Origin: Leptasterias polaris
Lineage: Eukaryota > Echinodermata > Asteroidea > Forcipulatida > Asteriidae
Direction: 5' to 3'
Assembly (NCBI GenBank): GCA_037783415.1
Contig: JAZGTN010000058.1
Coordinates: 8,778,001 to 8,842,000, forward strand
DNA: 64,000 nucleotides
Numbering within the stretch: the first letter of the stretch is position 1; each line of letters opens with the position of its first letter. Of the stretch, positions 42,980-54,989 are shown one piece after another. Position numbers and translations under genes: made by a program. The notes under the pieces are model-generated. The model was not told the origin of the DNA and made no database searches. It was given only the letters and a program-made list of their open reading frames with translations.

Positions 42980-43370
42980 AGAAATGTAATCAACATCAGA
43001 TGATTCAGTGATAAGCACTCTTTGGAAGAAATGATCATCCTGGGAAGGTGATGCCATCATAGAAATGTATTCAGTGTGAAGTACACATTGGGACAACTAC
43101 TGATCTTCCTTGTCATCTTTCCTTGTTATCATTGACTTCATGTTCACATCTCAGAAATGTGATCAACAATAGATGATTCAATGTTAAGCACTCTTTGGAA
43201 CAGAAGATCTTCCTTGGAAAGGAATGTTTGAAATGTAATCAGTGTTAAGCACTCATTGGGACTACTGATTTTCCTTGGAATGAAATATGTTTACATCATA
43301 CAAATGTGACCAACAATGAATGATTCAGTTTTAAGCACTCTTCAGGACCAATGGCCATTCTTTGAAGATG
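42980..43370. repeat. Degenerate tandem repeat, ~65/130-bp period
   Basis: Blocks GAAATGT(A/G)ATCAACA, GATGATTCA(G/A)TG, TAAGCACTC(T/A)TTGG and GATCTTCCTTGG recur four to five times with drift. No coding capacity is apparent. Confidence 0.5.
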
Positions 43371-44019
43371 TCATCAATTCAATGAGCTGAAGTGGTGCTC
43401 CACATTGCTATGAGTTAGTACATATTGAACATTTTATCCAAACCTTCATCAATTATTTGTAATGCATACAGGAATTTATGGGCATTCTGCCTTATAGACT
43501 TGGTTTATATTCAATGCTTAATTTTCAACAAGGATGGTCTTGAGTTCACTGTAATTAAATTGTAATGTGAGCTGTACATGTTTGTTATGATTTTAATAGT
43601 CCCACAGAAGCCAGTGGTTCATACTCCATCTAACTTGAATCCTCGATTCTGATTGGTCAACATCAGTGCTATATATTTCAATATTGCATTCTTCAACCAC
43701 AATACCTCATTACATACTGGAATCGAGTCCAATATGAAAGAAACTTTATTTTTCACCATGTACATGCAAGGTTATTCTCTAAAAGTATTGATTCATTTTA
43801 TATTTTATTTACAGAAAAATGTTGTGGGCAGAAAACATCAAGGATATTACCGCCAACACTCACTCAAAACTAGAAATAAACAAGAAAGCAACTTCAGCAC
43901 AAAAGTAAGTTGACACTTCTTGTTATCATTTCCGACAACCTTGCCAAAAAAGACCAACACATCAAGTACATTGATTGTAAATGCATAACTGTATTGTATG
44001 TTTAATATGTCTCTACATC
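43371..44019. other. Intergenic, MITE scrap
   Basis: 43640-43735 contains TTCTGATTGGTCAACA and GAATCGAGTCCAATATG, related to the element at 18209-18500. Nothing else was recognised. Confidence 0.4.
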
Positions 44020-44440
44020 AGCCTCTACAGCGCTGAAACATGGACCTTAACTGTACAGCAAGAGAAATCCCTTGATGGTGTCTATACCAGGATGCTGCGC
44101 ATGGCACTTCACGTCACCTGGAAAGACCATGTACACAACAATGACCTGTATGGTGACCTTCCACGTATCTCAATAAAGCTCGGGGAGAGGAGGATGGGTC
44201 TGGCTGGCCACTGCATTCGACAACCCGGAGCTGGCAGCCCATCACACCATCTTGTGGGAACCAAATCAGGGAACTGGCAGAAGGGGATGGTGGCGAGCCA
44301 CATTCACCAACACTTTGCGACGGGATGTTCGCTTCAGTGACACAGTGGAGATAAGGACCCTAATGCTGGACAGGGAAGAGTGGAGGGCTGCGACCAAGTC
44401 CCGAGTTGGTGTAGGATAGACTACGCTCTTGCATCGCATC
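44020..44440 (+). pseudogene. 3' end of a LINE reverse transcriptase
   Basis: SAETWTLTVQQEKSLDGVYT and RMLRMALHVTWKDHV followed by GDLPRISIKLGERRMGLAGH are the C-terminal region common in animal endonuclease/reverse transcriptase elements. A shift near 44255 moves the frame to RRGWWRATFTNTLRRDV and EIRTLMLDREEWRAATKSRV, ending in a stop. The element finishes with a GCATC repeat (44432-44447). Strongly 5' truncated. Confidence 0.75.
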
Positions 44441-44862
44441 GCATCGCAATATGTCTTTGACTTTTTCTGATTACAGATCAGTACTATGTGAAAATTTTAT
44501 AATATTGAAACCAAAAATTTGTAAAAGAAACCCAATAGTTTTGAAAAGGCAGTAAAATAGTGGTCATATAATTAGAACCTCTCTATGAAATGAAATTCGT
44601 TGCTATAAAACCTCAAGTTGTGTTCCATGAATGACACATTTAATTTACAACACTAACATAAGATGTGCATTCAAAAGCTTGTATTATTGTTAGTCATTAC
44701 TTATACTCTTTACCTTGTATTTTATCATTTCATTTTGAATTTTTCATTCTTCCAAAGGTAACACAGATTTCTGTTTACTTGCAGAAACTCTTCGTCACCT
44801 TTTGGAACTAATTGAACACAGCCACACATGCTCTGAATAACTTCATTTTTAGTAATTATTTC

Positions 44863-44865
<3 letters not shown>

Positions 44866-44893
<28 letters not shown>

Positions 44894-45713
44894 TTTATTA
44901 AGCGCATTTCCAAAGAAGACCAATGCTCTTTACAATATAAAACACATGAACAAGTTAAAAAGCATTGAAAAGAACAAAACCACAAAGGCAAGGACACTTA
45001 AAAAAGCAACACGCCCAAAAAACACAGAGATAAACAAGCATAAAAACCCACAAACATTCAAAACACACAAAAATGCATTAAAAATCCTTGGGGAAAAGGT
45101 AAGTTTTTAAAAATTTCTTAAAACATTGCACATTTGGAGCAGCACGCAAAATGACAGGTAGTTTATTCCACAATTTGGGCCCTAACACAGAAAAAGACTT
45201 CTCCCCAAAAGATCTTTTAGTGGAGGGTATGGCAAGACGGGTGTGATCTTGGGCAGATCTAAGTCCTTGACGACCAGAGTTGTATTTATTCAAGAGGTCC
45301 TGTAAATAAATAGGTGATGTACCATAAACACAATTGTACACATGCACTAAGATCTTGAACTCAATTCTCTGCTGGACTGGCAACCAATGCAACTCACGAA
45401 GGAGAGGGGCCGCGCTGGTGCGTTTGCTAACCTGATAAATAAGACGCGCCGCGCGATTTTGCAATTTTTGAAGACGATGAACATCAGCCATAGACAAACC
45501 ACCAAGCAGAGAGTTGCCATAATCCAGCCGAGACAGAATCAAAGACCTCACCGCATGTGCACAAGTAGAATGATCAATATAACGACGGATCAAACTTAAA
45601 TTCCTTAAATGAAAATTTACACTTCTACACAAAGAGCCAACATGATCCCTCATTGAAAGACTGTTATCAAAAACAATACCAAGGTTTTTAATAGAAGCAG
45701 AAGGGGTGATCAC
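44866..45713 (-). pseudogene. 5'-truncated LINE, RT C-terminal domain
   Basis: The minus-strand frame 45713-45078 encodes IKNLGIVFDNSLSMRDHV, DYGNSLLGGL, LQNRAARLIY and LRELHWLPVQQRIEFKIL, the C-terminal part of CR1/L2-like reverse transcriptases. The 3' UTR ends in AATAAATC and an ATT repeat (44866-44891). The frame is intact across this fragment; the palm and endonuclease are absent. Confidence 0.8.
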
Positions 45714-47582
45714 TACTTGACTTCAGTTGCTACACAAAATCATGAAAACCTAAACATAATATGTATAATGTACTTGTAGGTTGAGAGTGCATTTGATTTG
45801 GTAAATAAGCAGCACAATCTCTGTGAGATGTTTAGTTCAGATTGGGTTCAAAGCAGGCTCAAGATCTTGACAGTAATGACTACCCGTACATGCTGAATAA
45901 TAATACTCATGTTTTTGAGTGGTTCATTGTACCTCATAAGGATAGGCCTACAGGCATACACTTGATATAGTATCATGACTTCAATCATGACTTCAATTCA
46001 ATCTTCACTTTAATTCAGGGTGCAAGAAGTCCTCTTTAGAAAGAGAGTTTCAAACCCAACAAAACATGGACATAGACAGGAAAACGTTGGTTAAAAATAA
46101 CCCAATTTTTCAGCAAAGTAGCTTTTATGTCTAGACATCTTTAAGATTTGACCTAAGCCAATGAACATTTACACTTTTAGCAGTAGTTTTTAATGTCACT
46201 TTGTTCATCATGTCCTTTCATTAATTATTTAATATAGGCCATAAGTAACAAACTGCATTTTCTTGTGTTTAACTGAAAACTGTGGAAGAAGATAAAATTA
46301 TATAAGAGACTTTCATTCATTCTTTTGAAGTTAGATGAAACATTGGAAGAGCAACCATCACTGCAAAAACATGTTTCCATTTACCCCTGTGGTGAAGAAA
46401 AGCAATTGCAGTTAAGATTCATGGTTGAGGACAGAGATTACATGACCCAAAGGTCAATTTGAAGCTTCTAGTCTTACACAATCATTACAGATTGTTAAGT
46501 TGATGGCAGGAACATTTCTCAAGTACACAAACATTGTATGTCATAACTGTAACTGACAATAATGTTAGCATTACTTTGTATTATGATACTCGATAACACT
46601 TACAACATTGCTCAATGTGAACTTCAAAACAACATATTCGATTGGGTAACTGAGTTTTTATTTTATGGTTTTTCACCAACTCTTAGCATAGAGCAAGGAC
46701 CCTTAGGAAGCACTGTAAATAAGGCTGGTAGCCTTTGAAAATTTATCAAATTTGAATAAGCAGTGTAATTATTTTCATTTAAACAATTCTTAATATAAAG
46801 TTGTTCAAATGTTATGTAAAGCAAGTAAATAAGAAATAAATAAACACACAATGAAATGTGAAATACTTTTTATTTGCCTCAGATGTTTGATATTTTTATG
46901 TCACCTTATCATTTCGGCCGGTTGTATTCTTGACTCTTGTGCAAAGAAGACTGGAAAAGGGAAGGGTATTATTCACATCAAATTTTGTCCATAAATATCT
47001 ACCTCTTAATTGTTGCACTCCTACACACAGGGATTGTAGCAACTTGAATTCTTATTTTGAAAACCAACTTTAGGCTTCTTATCAAGTGGATATTCATTCA
47101 AAGATAATTATTGGGTTTTGATTTAGAACATGGGTCCGTTTATAAATAGATGATTTCATTAAGGCGGCTGTAACTAATACTAGCATGCAGTTCGATACAT
47201 GCCCGCACCCATCTAACATTGATTCTTTTGTGCTATCATTCTAAACATGTAAGCATTGTTGTACACAATACTTTCATAAACAAGTAAGGGGAACCAACCG
47301 ATCACATCAGGAAACATTATACCATCAAATGGCTGTCCAAAAATCAGTTAAGTAAATAAACTTGCGTTTCAAAAGTCAACTCTAGAGGGCGCTACATACA
47401 TTTGGGATGGGTGTGTTTTGGGATGATGCGTAGTGTGAAAAGCCCTTACCAAAACAAAACTATAAGATTAAGAATATATGCTTATAGGAATCGAGGAAAT
47501 AACGAAAAATCTATAAGAATCCTACAGGAATCCTATAGGATTATATAGGAATTTCGCCTATAGATAGGACTTTTGTAAGGGA
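45714..47582. other. AT-rich intergenic stretch
   Basis: No supported gene. 47465-47575 is a short degenerate repeat of CCTATAGGA and ATAGGAAT words. Confidence 0.45.
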
Positions 47583-47825
47583 GGGCCCAATTTCATAGCG
47601 CTGCTTAGCACAAAAATTTGCTTACCATGAAATTTTTTCCTTGATAAAAACCGGATTACCAGCCAAATTTCCACGTGATTTTCAGGATAAGCAAACAAAA
47701 GCTAAATACCATTAACAAGCAATATGCAACAGATGGAAATTTGGTTGGTAATCCTGTTAATTTATCAAGGAAAAAATTTCATGCTAAGCACATTTTTGTG
47801 CTTAGCAGCTCTATGAAATTGGGCC
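47583..47825. mobile_element. Palindromic MITE (GGGCCCAATTTCATAG family)
   Basis: The whole 243 bp is a long imperfect palindrome: GGGCCCAATTTCATAG, GCTGCTTAGCACAAAAAT and GAAATTTTTTCCTTGAT at the left are mirrored at the right. I recall this family as common in echinoderm sequence. No gene. It could form a long RNA hairpin if transcribed. Confidence 0.75.
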
Positions 47826-48004
47826 AAGGTCAGTGCACATTATCCGGATCGTATCCGAGTCCAACACGGAGATTTGTTGTAGTGTCCAAAGGCCTTATGT
47901 TTACTTGCATGAACGGTACTGTTGCCCATACGTGGCGCGTACACACGTGTGGAGGAAACTTTAACTGACATCCGGGAATTTTGACGTCATTTCTTCCTTT
48001 GCGC

Positions 48005-48513
48005 CATAGAAATAGAACCCGGAGAACTCTGAGTATGTCATTGTGCGTGCGATTTCGTTGTGAGACCATTTTTATGGACGCGCGTACGCCATTTTTTAAA
48101 ACGCGTGTATGGCTAGAGACGTACGCCGGGTGTTACGGCGCGCTGCCCATGGTAGAGCGAGGCTGGGGTCGATTTCACAAAGCACTAAGATTCATCTTAA
48201 GATGAGTTGACAGTAGTATTACCATAGTGATTTGTTTTGTGACATCACTCTTTGCTAAGCAACTGCGATGGATTTGCAGTTACGATCAATCTTAACTCTT
48301 TGTGAAATCGAGCCCAGGTCAGTGATAAGCCAGTGATAATATTTTACCATACAGTAGACGTCATGAACATTGACCAATGAAAACACGTAGAAACGGTCTA
48401 TGTGCGTTGCCATTTTGCCATACACGCGTGTCACGTGATGATCATTTTGCCATACACAGACGACACAGAGTTCGGTCGAGCTAGCTCAGCGTTCTCCGGG
48501 TTCTATTTCTATG
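48005..48513. repeat. Nested inverted repeats around a CpG-rich core
   Basis: Outer arms at 48005-48033 and 48485-48513 (CATAGAAATAGAACCCGGAG then AAC.CTGAG) match at 28 of 29 positions. Inner arms at 48101-48113 and 48417-48429 are ACGCGTGTATGGC and its complement. The two arm pairs are spaced alike, so this looks like a foldback element into which the MITE at 48163-48317 was inserted. Confidence 0.6.
48163..48317. mobile_element. Short palindromic MITE (CTGGGxTCGATTTCACAAAG)
   Basis: Terminal inverted repeats are CTGGGGTCGATTTCACAAAG and its complement (one mismatch), with TCATCTTAAGATGAG near the left and CGATCAATCTTAACTCTTT at the right. 155 bp, no gene. Confidence 0.7.
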
Positions 48514-50502
48514 CTTCGCGCGCAACACGTCACACTTTACAGTCGCCGTCGGACGGCCGGACAGGCTCACTACCCTAGCTACCCTAGCTACAGAACTACA
48601 TCAGCAGTAGGCCTACTACAGAAATATTCAAGGTATTATCTCATTTAACTTCTTAAGTTCTATAGATTAACATAAACTATAGATTTAGATCATAAAAGTG
48701 ACATTTCAACAGAATTTTAAACTTGCAAAGTGAAGTTGCTTGCGTAATGCAGAACGTAGACCCGAAATCATTCGTACTCAACGTAGTCAAGATAATGTCC
48801 ACCTGATTGACACAGAACACACCATCTGCAACAGGGTTTGAATCACTAGCCCTGACACAACAGAAAGTGTAGAACATAAACAATTTATGGCGCTTTACAT
48901 ACAAATCAATACCAACAACCGAGAGCTTCTGCAACAAACATCAAAATATAATATTTTGAAAAAGATTTCTAAGGAATGGATTAGAATCATTCAGATAATT
49001 CATAATTGCCAATGATAATGAATGTTTTTTCTAATGGATCAGCTGACACATTGTTTTTAAAACATACCACAAATACACCAAAGTTTACACCTGCTCTTCT
49101 AATCAATTCAATGTCCAATTTTAACCATTGCCTAAATTTAATATTACTATTGTATCCCTAGTATCAATACATGATAACATTACCACCAGAATTAGATATT
49201 ATCAATATTTAAATATATGGATGTTGTTCATTCCTAACTACAAATTGTACAATAATATTCCCTGTTGCAAACTTCTACCATGCTAACATTTCATTTAACC
49301 CTCGGTGACACCAATTAAAGCAGTTTACACCATGGATGCACCAAGCAAGGGGAACAGGCATGAGGTGTTTTATGTTTGGGGGTCAACTACTGAGTTCGGA
49401 TCACACATTATTTTCTAATGCCCAAAACAGTTTGAACAGATGAACAGAAATTGCCTGGATACACACACCAATGATTTGAATGATCTGGCAATTTACACAA
49501 TTGTTCACTGAGGGCTAAACCATTTAGCTATACACTATAGGAATAAGTTTTTGTGCACAAGACAACAGGACATTGGCAGAGACATTTATTGTTAAGGTTT
49601 GCCCTAACCAGAGAGGGGACTCTATGGTAAAAACTGTGCAGACACAATTTTTAGCAAGGGTGAGTGAAAGACCCCATGCCTCCCCCCCCAAAAAAGTAAA
49701 AAAAAAACATAAATAAATAAAACAATTAAAACATAAATAAAAAACAGAAAGATGATTCACAATTTAAAAAATGCACTTGTAAATACCGCCCCATGCCTGT
49801 CAGTGTCACTTCCAACAAGAGCCTTTGTGCATCCAAGGGTTTCAAACACATAAATATCAAAACCTTCTGGTTTATAGTGTTTATTGTCCATGCAGTTAGA
49901 TCTTCTTTTGGTTAATGCTATAGTGTATAAGGTAGTTGCTTTGTTCATATCTGAATTTATGATTTCCTTTTACAATAAACAGCTGATTATCTAATCTCTT
50001 AGAGGTATATAGGCCAACATCTAGCAGGCATAATTTCAAACTTTCACATATCCACTATTTTACCAATACCTACTAAACAAACTTACTGTTGACCCAATGA
50101 ATAATATGTATTCAAACAATTTTCAAGGGCAAAGCTTCTACAGATGAAAGTAGCATTGCATTTATTTATAATTTTCATAATTCAACTTGCTTATTCTGGG
50201 GTTGCCCTTCACTTTTTATTCAACTACCCAGCAGGACCAGTTGGCTTGATTTTTTTACTGGTCCGTCTTCATGACCGCCGCATGTGATGAACTTCACCTG
50301 GCCAATGGCCTTTTGAAGCTTTAAACGCTCAACCTGTAAACAAACCCCCCAAAACCAAGTGTGATTGATTTAAAATTAACAGGCCAGAAATTAATAAGAT
50401 CAAGAAAAAGATACAATAATACTAACAGCAATCGGAACGACCAATCATGTACACAAACAAAAACAATTTGAAATTTTACTTTTTATTTTTATTCCATTTC
50501 AG
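48514..50502. other. Intergenic stretch, possible unsupported 5' exon
   Basis: 48540-48630 is CpG-containing (CCGTCGGACGGCCGGACAGG) and ends with TTCAAG|GTATTA, which could be an untranslated first exon with a donor. No protein evidence. The remainder is AT-rich with no recognised feature. Confidence 0.3.
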
Positions 50503-53500
50503 GTTGGAAATATCTTTTGGATTAAAAGGATATTCAAGTACACCATGTGGCGCCAACCCTAGGGCAGTAGTTGAAGGCTCTAGAATTATAAGCTTGGCTT
50601 CTTGCAACAAAAACATTACAGTGCATTGTCAGTCATTGAAGATAAGTGGCGTTGAAGATAAGTGGCGTTGAAGATGAGAGAGATCTTATTCTATTGCGTG
50701 CAGGACTGTTTGCCAGATGCGATTCAAGTGACCTAACAGTCTGTCCCATCCATCAGTTAGGAATAGGCTGGAGAAGAACCACTCGCAAATGTGCTGTTCC
50801 ATCATCCATTGCTGGTCATAGAAAGCCAGGTGAAATAGCAGCAGGGATAGGAAGAACAATTTCACAGTACATCTGGAATGTTAGACACACTTGTGGCTGT
50901 TGGAACAGGTAAGGCAAATCCTCAGCTCTGATACGAATAGTCAGTGAAGTAAAATATGCAATATGTTTGTTATGTGTCAAAATTTTGCAAACAATTACTT
51001 AACCAAGATGCAAACAAAATTTCATTTCAATACAGGCATGTGTTCGACATGCAGAAAGAAGCTATCCGATGAAAGCAAGGATACAATCTCAGAAGAAACA
51101 GTCAGCATGTTAGCAGAAAGCTTTTGTGGAATGAATTTTGTAAGTGGATGTTACACGAATTTTTTATATAAATTTAAACAATATTGAAAATAAGCCTAGT
51201 TGCATTTAGTTGGCCTTGCGTAATGGTTTCTAAAGGCCATTTCCTTATAAGGAGAGCCAAACAATGAACTAGATTAAAGTAATGAATATGAATCCTGTTT
51301 AGATTGGAGTCTAGATATCTACAAAAATAAATACAAACTTGTTTAACAATACAGTTCACATAGTCAATGTATGCAGAACGTTGTTTGACAAAAATATTAA
51401 GTTTATGTACTAGTATTTCTGTTTTATCTAGGGTGACAAAGAAGAAAGAGAAATTCAAGATCGAGAACCCAGACTGTCTGCATCTGGCAAAGAAGCCAGT
51501 TTTGTGTCGGAAACGTTTGTTGACTCTTCTTCTACTGAAAGTAATGATGGTGATTCCCAAGTAGCAACAGAAAGTGAACAGTCTGAAGAAGACACTCATA
51601 GCTTGGAAGTTAAAAGAAAACAAGTGAGCACCATGCAAAGAAGTTGGGAAGCATCTTTAGAAAGAACGCAAAGGGAGCATATTCGGAAAGCAAAATTTGC
51701 CATTTCTGGTGTGTTAGAGGTTATAGCCAGAGCTCCAGATGATGTAGATAAACTATGGAAGGCCGTATGTAAAAGCAGTTTAGAATCTCGTGACGCTATC
51801 TCACCCAAAGACAGAGAAATCTTGGATGCACTTGCAGAATGTTATTTGAATGCCACTCATTGGGTAACAAGGAGGCAAAATCTTTCAGTCATTGCTGACA
51901 AGGTGTCTTTCAAAGACTTACTGCAATTTCTTCCTGGTTTGACAGCCTTTAGGTTTAACATAGCTCGTCACCATTCACTACTTCATGGGAGAGGATCGAC
52001 AATTCCAAAGATATCCTATGCCAGAATGAAAGTGGATCAATCTCAGCTTGATCATTTTCTCAACTTTATTACTAGTGCACACTTAGTTCAAGATTTACCA
52101 TGTGGTGAAAAGTTCCTCAAGCTTTCAACAGGAGAGGTTCTAAATGTGCCTAATGTGATCAGTACAATGATTCCAAAGCGCATTATTATGCAGTATTTCG
52201 CGTTTGTGAATAATCATCCTTTGAGCCACTTCATGAAGCAACACTTTACAGAATTCTAAACGTTTGTCTGGCATCTACCAGAAAGTCTATGCAAGGACTG
52301 GATAATTTCACAGCTGAAGGTACAAAATGTTTCATATAATGTCCTATAATTTTGATGAATTTGATTTACACAATATTGCTTATTATTTCATATTTATAAA
52401 CGACATTCTATAAACAAAATTTCTGCATAATTCTGCATTTTTACATAATAATGGTATATGCTAATGATGAGATTCGAATTATTGAACAAGTTCTACTTTT
52501 GTATTTCCTATTCATTCTAGGTGGGAAAGCCTATGAATTTAGTTGACAAACTGGTGGAGCATGGGATGACTAATAACTGGGGAAGGATGCAGAAGGATAG
52601 GTTAAAGTCATCAAAACGTCACATGAAAGGAGAGTACAAGGTCGGTTGACACCTTTTACAGCTGTTATCAGTTTTAATCTGACATTTTGAACCTTGTTTT
52701 TAATAATGTTTTACAAAATGTGTAATTAAAGATTTGTTTTGTTTATCTTATCCAACAGGTTCATGTATCTGAATCCTCCACAATTCCTGATCATTGTCGA
52801 AAGATGGCACTTAGTGACCCCTCCGATGAAGCATTTGCTGACACATGCAACCATCAACACAATGATAGATGCGTAGATTGTGACATATTGGAGGATGTCA
52901 TAGAAGAGTCAAAAACAAAACTGCAATCAGAATGTGAGACAACCAAAGAGGAAAATGATGAGCTAATCTACTTCATGGACATGGCCCACCACGATATTAT
53001 TCTCTGAAAAGCCCATCAGCTTAATATGTGTGTCGATCAAGACGAGAGGCAGCGTGAACTTATTGATACTCATCTCGTGGATGAACATGCTGTCCTGATA
53101 ACACAAGATTGGGCCATGAAATATCTCCCAAGGAAATTCCGGGAGTCGCAGGCAGATTGGTTTGGAAAACGGGGTATTTCATGGCACATATCTGTAGCAT
53201 TGAGGAGCTGTGGAGAAGAACTTGAAACATTGACTTTGTCCATATCTTTCAGTCAGTAGCCCAAGACAGCAATTGTGTAATTGCAATCATGCAAGATGTT
53301 ATTACAAGACTAAAGCAGGAAGTCCCAAAATTGCGCAAAGTGTATTTCAGGCAAGATAATGCAGGGTGCTATCATAGTGAAAGATATCACCCAGCAAACC
53401 GGAGTTGCCATCAGTGCAATTGACTTTTCCGATCCACAAGGAGGAAAAGGGGCCTGCGATAGAAAGGCAGCATCTCTGAAGAGACAGATCGAAATACATT

Positions 53501-54716
53501 GTAATGAAGGACATGATGAGGAAGATGCAAACCAATTGAAGGATGCTTTAGAATCGGAGCATGCGCCTTCCAATGTAAGTGTGATTCTGTCGAGTGTGAC
53601 ACCACATAAAGCTGAGACTAAGTGGGAAGGTATTAGCTTCCTCAATAACTTCGAATTTTCAGAAGCTGGAGTACGAGCTTGGCGTGCATATCACATCGGC
53701 CCTGGACGGCTCTATAAGTGGGAGAACTTTGAAGAGTTACCAACGGCTAAAAAGTTAGAGTGCATTGATCAGCCAAAACAAAAAGGAAGCTTTAAAGCCA
53801 TGGTTTCAACTACATCGAGGTGTGAAGAAAGTGAAAGTAACATTGCCTCTAATACCATCATGATGGCGGATGACCATCTGCAAGAAGCAGCGTCGGAATC
53901 AACGACTCCCAAAACCACTGATCAGAGGCTTTTTTTCTGCCCAGAAGACGCCTGCCAGAAATCTTTCCAGAGATTTTCTGCCCTTGAAAAACATGTACTG
54001 GTAGGAAGGCATACATACAGTAGACAGCAACTAACCCTAGCCGACAAGGCAAAATTAGGTTACGCCGAGAGGCTAGAAGGCGGCTTCAAAGCAGTTCATC
54101 AGCTTCCCTTTGACAAATCTGAAAGTGAGAGCAAGTCAAAGCAGCTCACAAGTGGTTAGGCCTTAAAGAAACAAAGCAAGCAGGGAAGGTTCAGTGACAA
54201 GCAGGGAAGGTTCAGTGTTAAGCAGAAATCATACCTTGTTCAAAAGTCCAACGTAGGGGAAGAATGTGGTCGGAAAGTCTATGCAGTCGATGTCAAGATG
54301 GACTTGCGTAGAGCCAAAGACGACAATGGCAAGAAATTATTTAAGCCAAGTGAATATTTGACAGAGCAACAGATCTCTGGTTTCTTCTCAAGAGAGTCTT
54401 CAAGAAGAAGGAGAAAGGCCAATGTGGATGATAACAGTTTTCCAGCCGCTGCGGAGGAGGATTTATTGGACAGTCTACAGGATTTAGTACACAGAACCAT
54501 TGATATTCGACATCCCATTGTATTTGATACACTTAATGTTTGTGAACTGGTTAAAACAAAATTAGTCTTACCAAGCAAACAGTTTCAAAACTTAAGGACG
54601 TATGTACATACCTCAACATAGACATCTCGGATATTCCAACGAAGGGCCGTAAACGTCCATTTGTCAAGAAAATTGAACGTTTTGTTGAAGATTGTACCTG
54701 CTATAGCCAAATCTAG
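50503..54716 (+). pseudogene. Transposase-like gene with C2H2 finger, frameshifted
   Basis: Exons are 50503-50908, 51036-51139, 51432-52319, 52521-52640 and 52759-54716, all with GT/AG. Landmarks: a Cys/His block (CPIHQLGIGWR.., GMCSTCRKK), HFLNFITSAHLVQDLPCGEK, VPNVISTMIPKRII, QDWAMKYLPRKFRESQADWF, FRQDNAGCYH, DFSDPQGGKGACDR, a C2H2 finger (CPEDACQKSFQRFSALEKHV then H) and LTEQQISGFFSR. I know this combination from uncharacterised proteins of cnidarians and other marine animals, with the DWAMK, RQDNAGC and DPQGGKG blocks suggesting an RNase H-like transposase. Breaks: 16-bp duplication at 50638-50669, shifts near 52238, 52540, 53235, 53355 and 54610, a stop at about 52996-53010 region and TAG for Trp near 54158. 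The start exon was not found. Confidence 0.65.
50638..50669 (+). repeat. 16-bp tandem duplication that shifts the frame
   Basis: GAAGATAAGTGGCGTT occurs twice in a row. The frame before it runs ..HCQSLKISGVED and after it resumes at ISGVEDERDLILLRAGLF; deleting one copy joins them. The shift is therefore a recent replication-slip type event. Confidence 0.8.
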
Positions 54717-54825
54717 TTATGACCACAAACATATAACGAATTGCGGGTGTTCCATTGAACTTGAAGGTCAATGCAAATGTATGACTAAAGCCCTTTTGAA
54801 AGATTTGTTCAACATTTGTTGCTGC

Positions 54826-54985
54826 CAATTATGTCATTGCCAATTATGTCACCACCAACTTTGTCATTGCCAATTATGTCATTGCCAATTATGTCACCAC
54901 CAATTATGTCATCATCAACTATGTTATTACCAACTGCGTCATTGCCAATTGTGTCACCACTAACAATGTCACTGCCAACTTTGTC
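54826..54985. repeat. 15-bp tandem minisatellite
   Basis: About ten units of TGCCAATTATGTCAT/ CACCAATTATGTCAC type. It is open on both strands (QLCHC or GNDII repeats), which follows from the 15-bp period and need not mean coding. It lies just after the transposase-like pseudogene. Confidence 0.8.
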
Positions 54986-54989
54986 ACAC

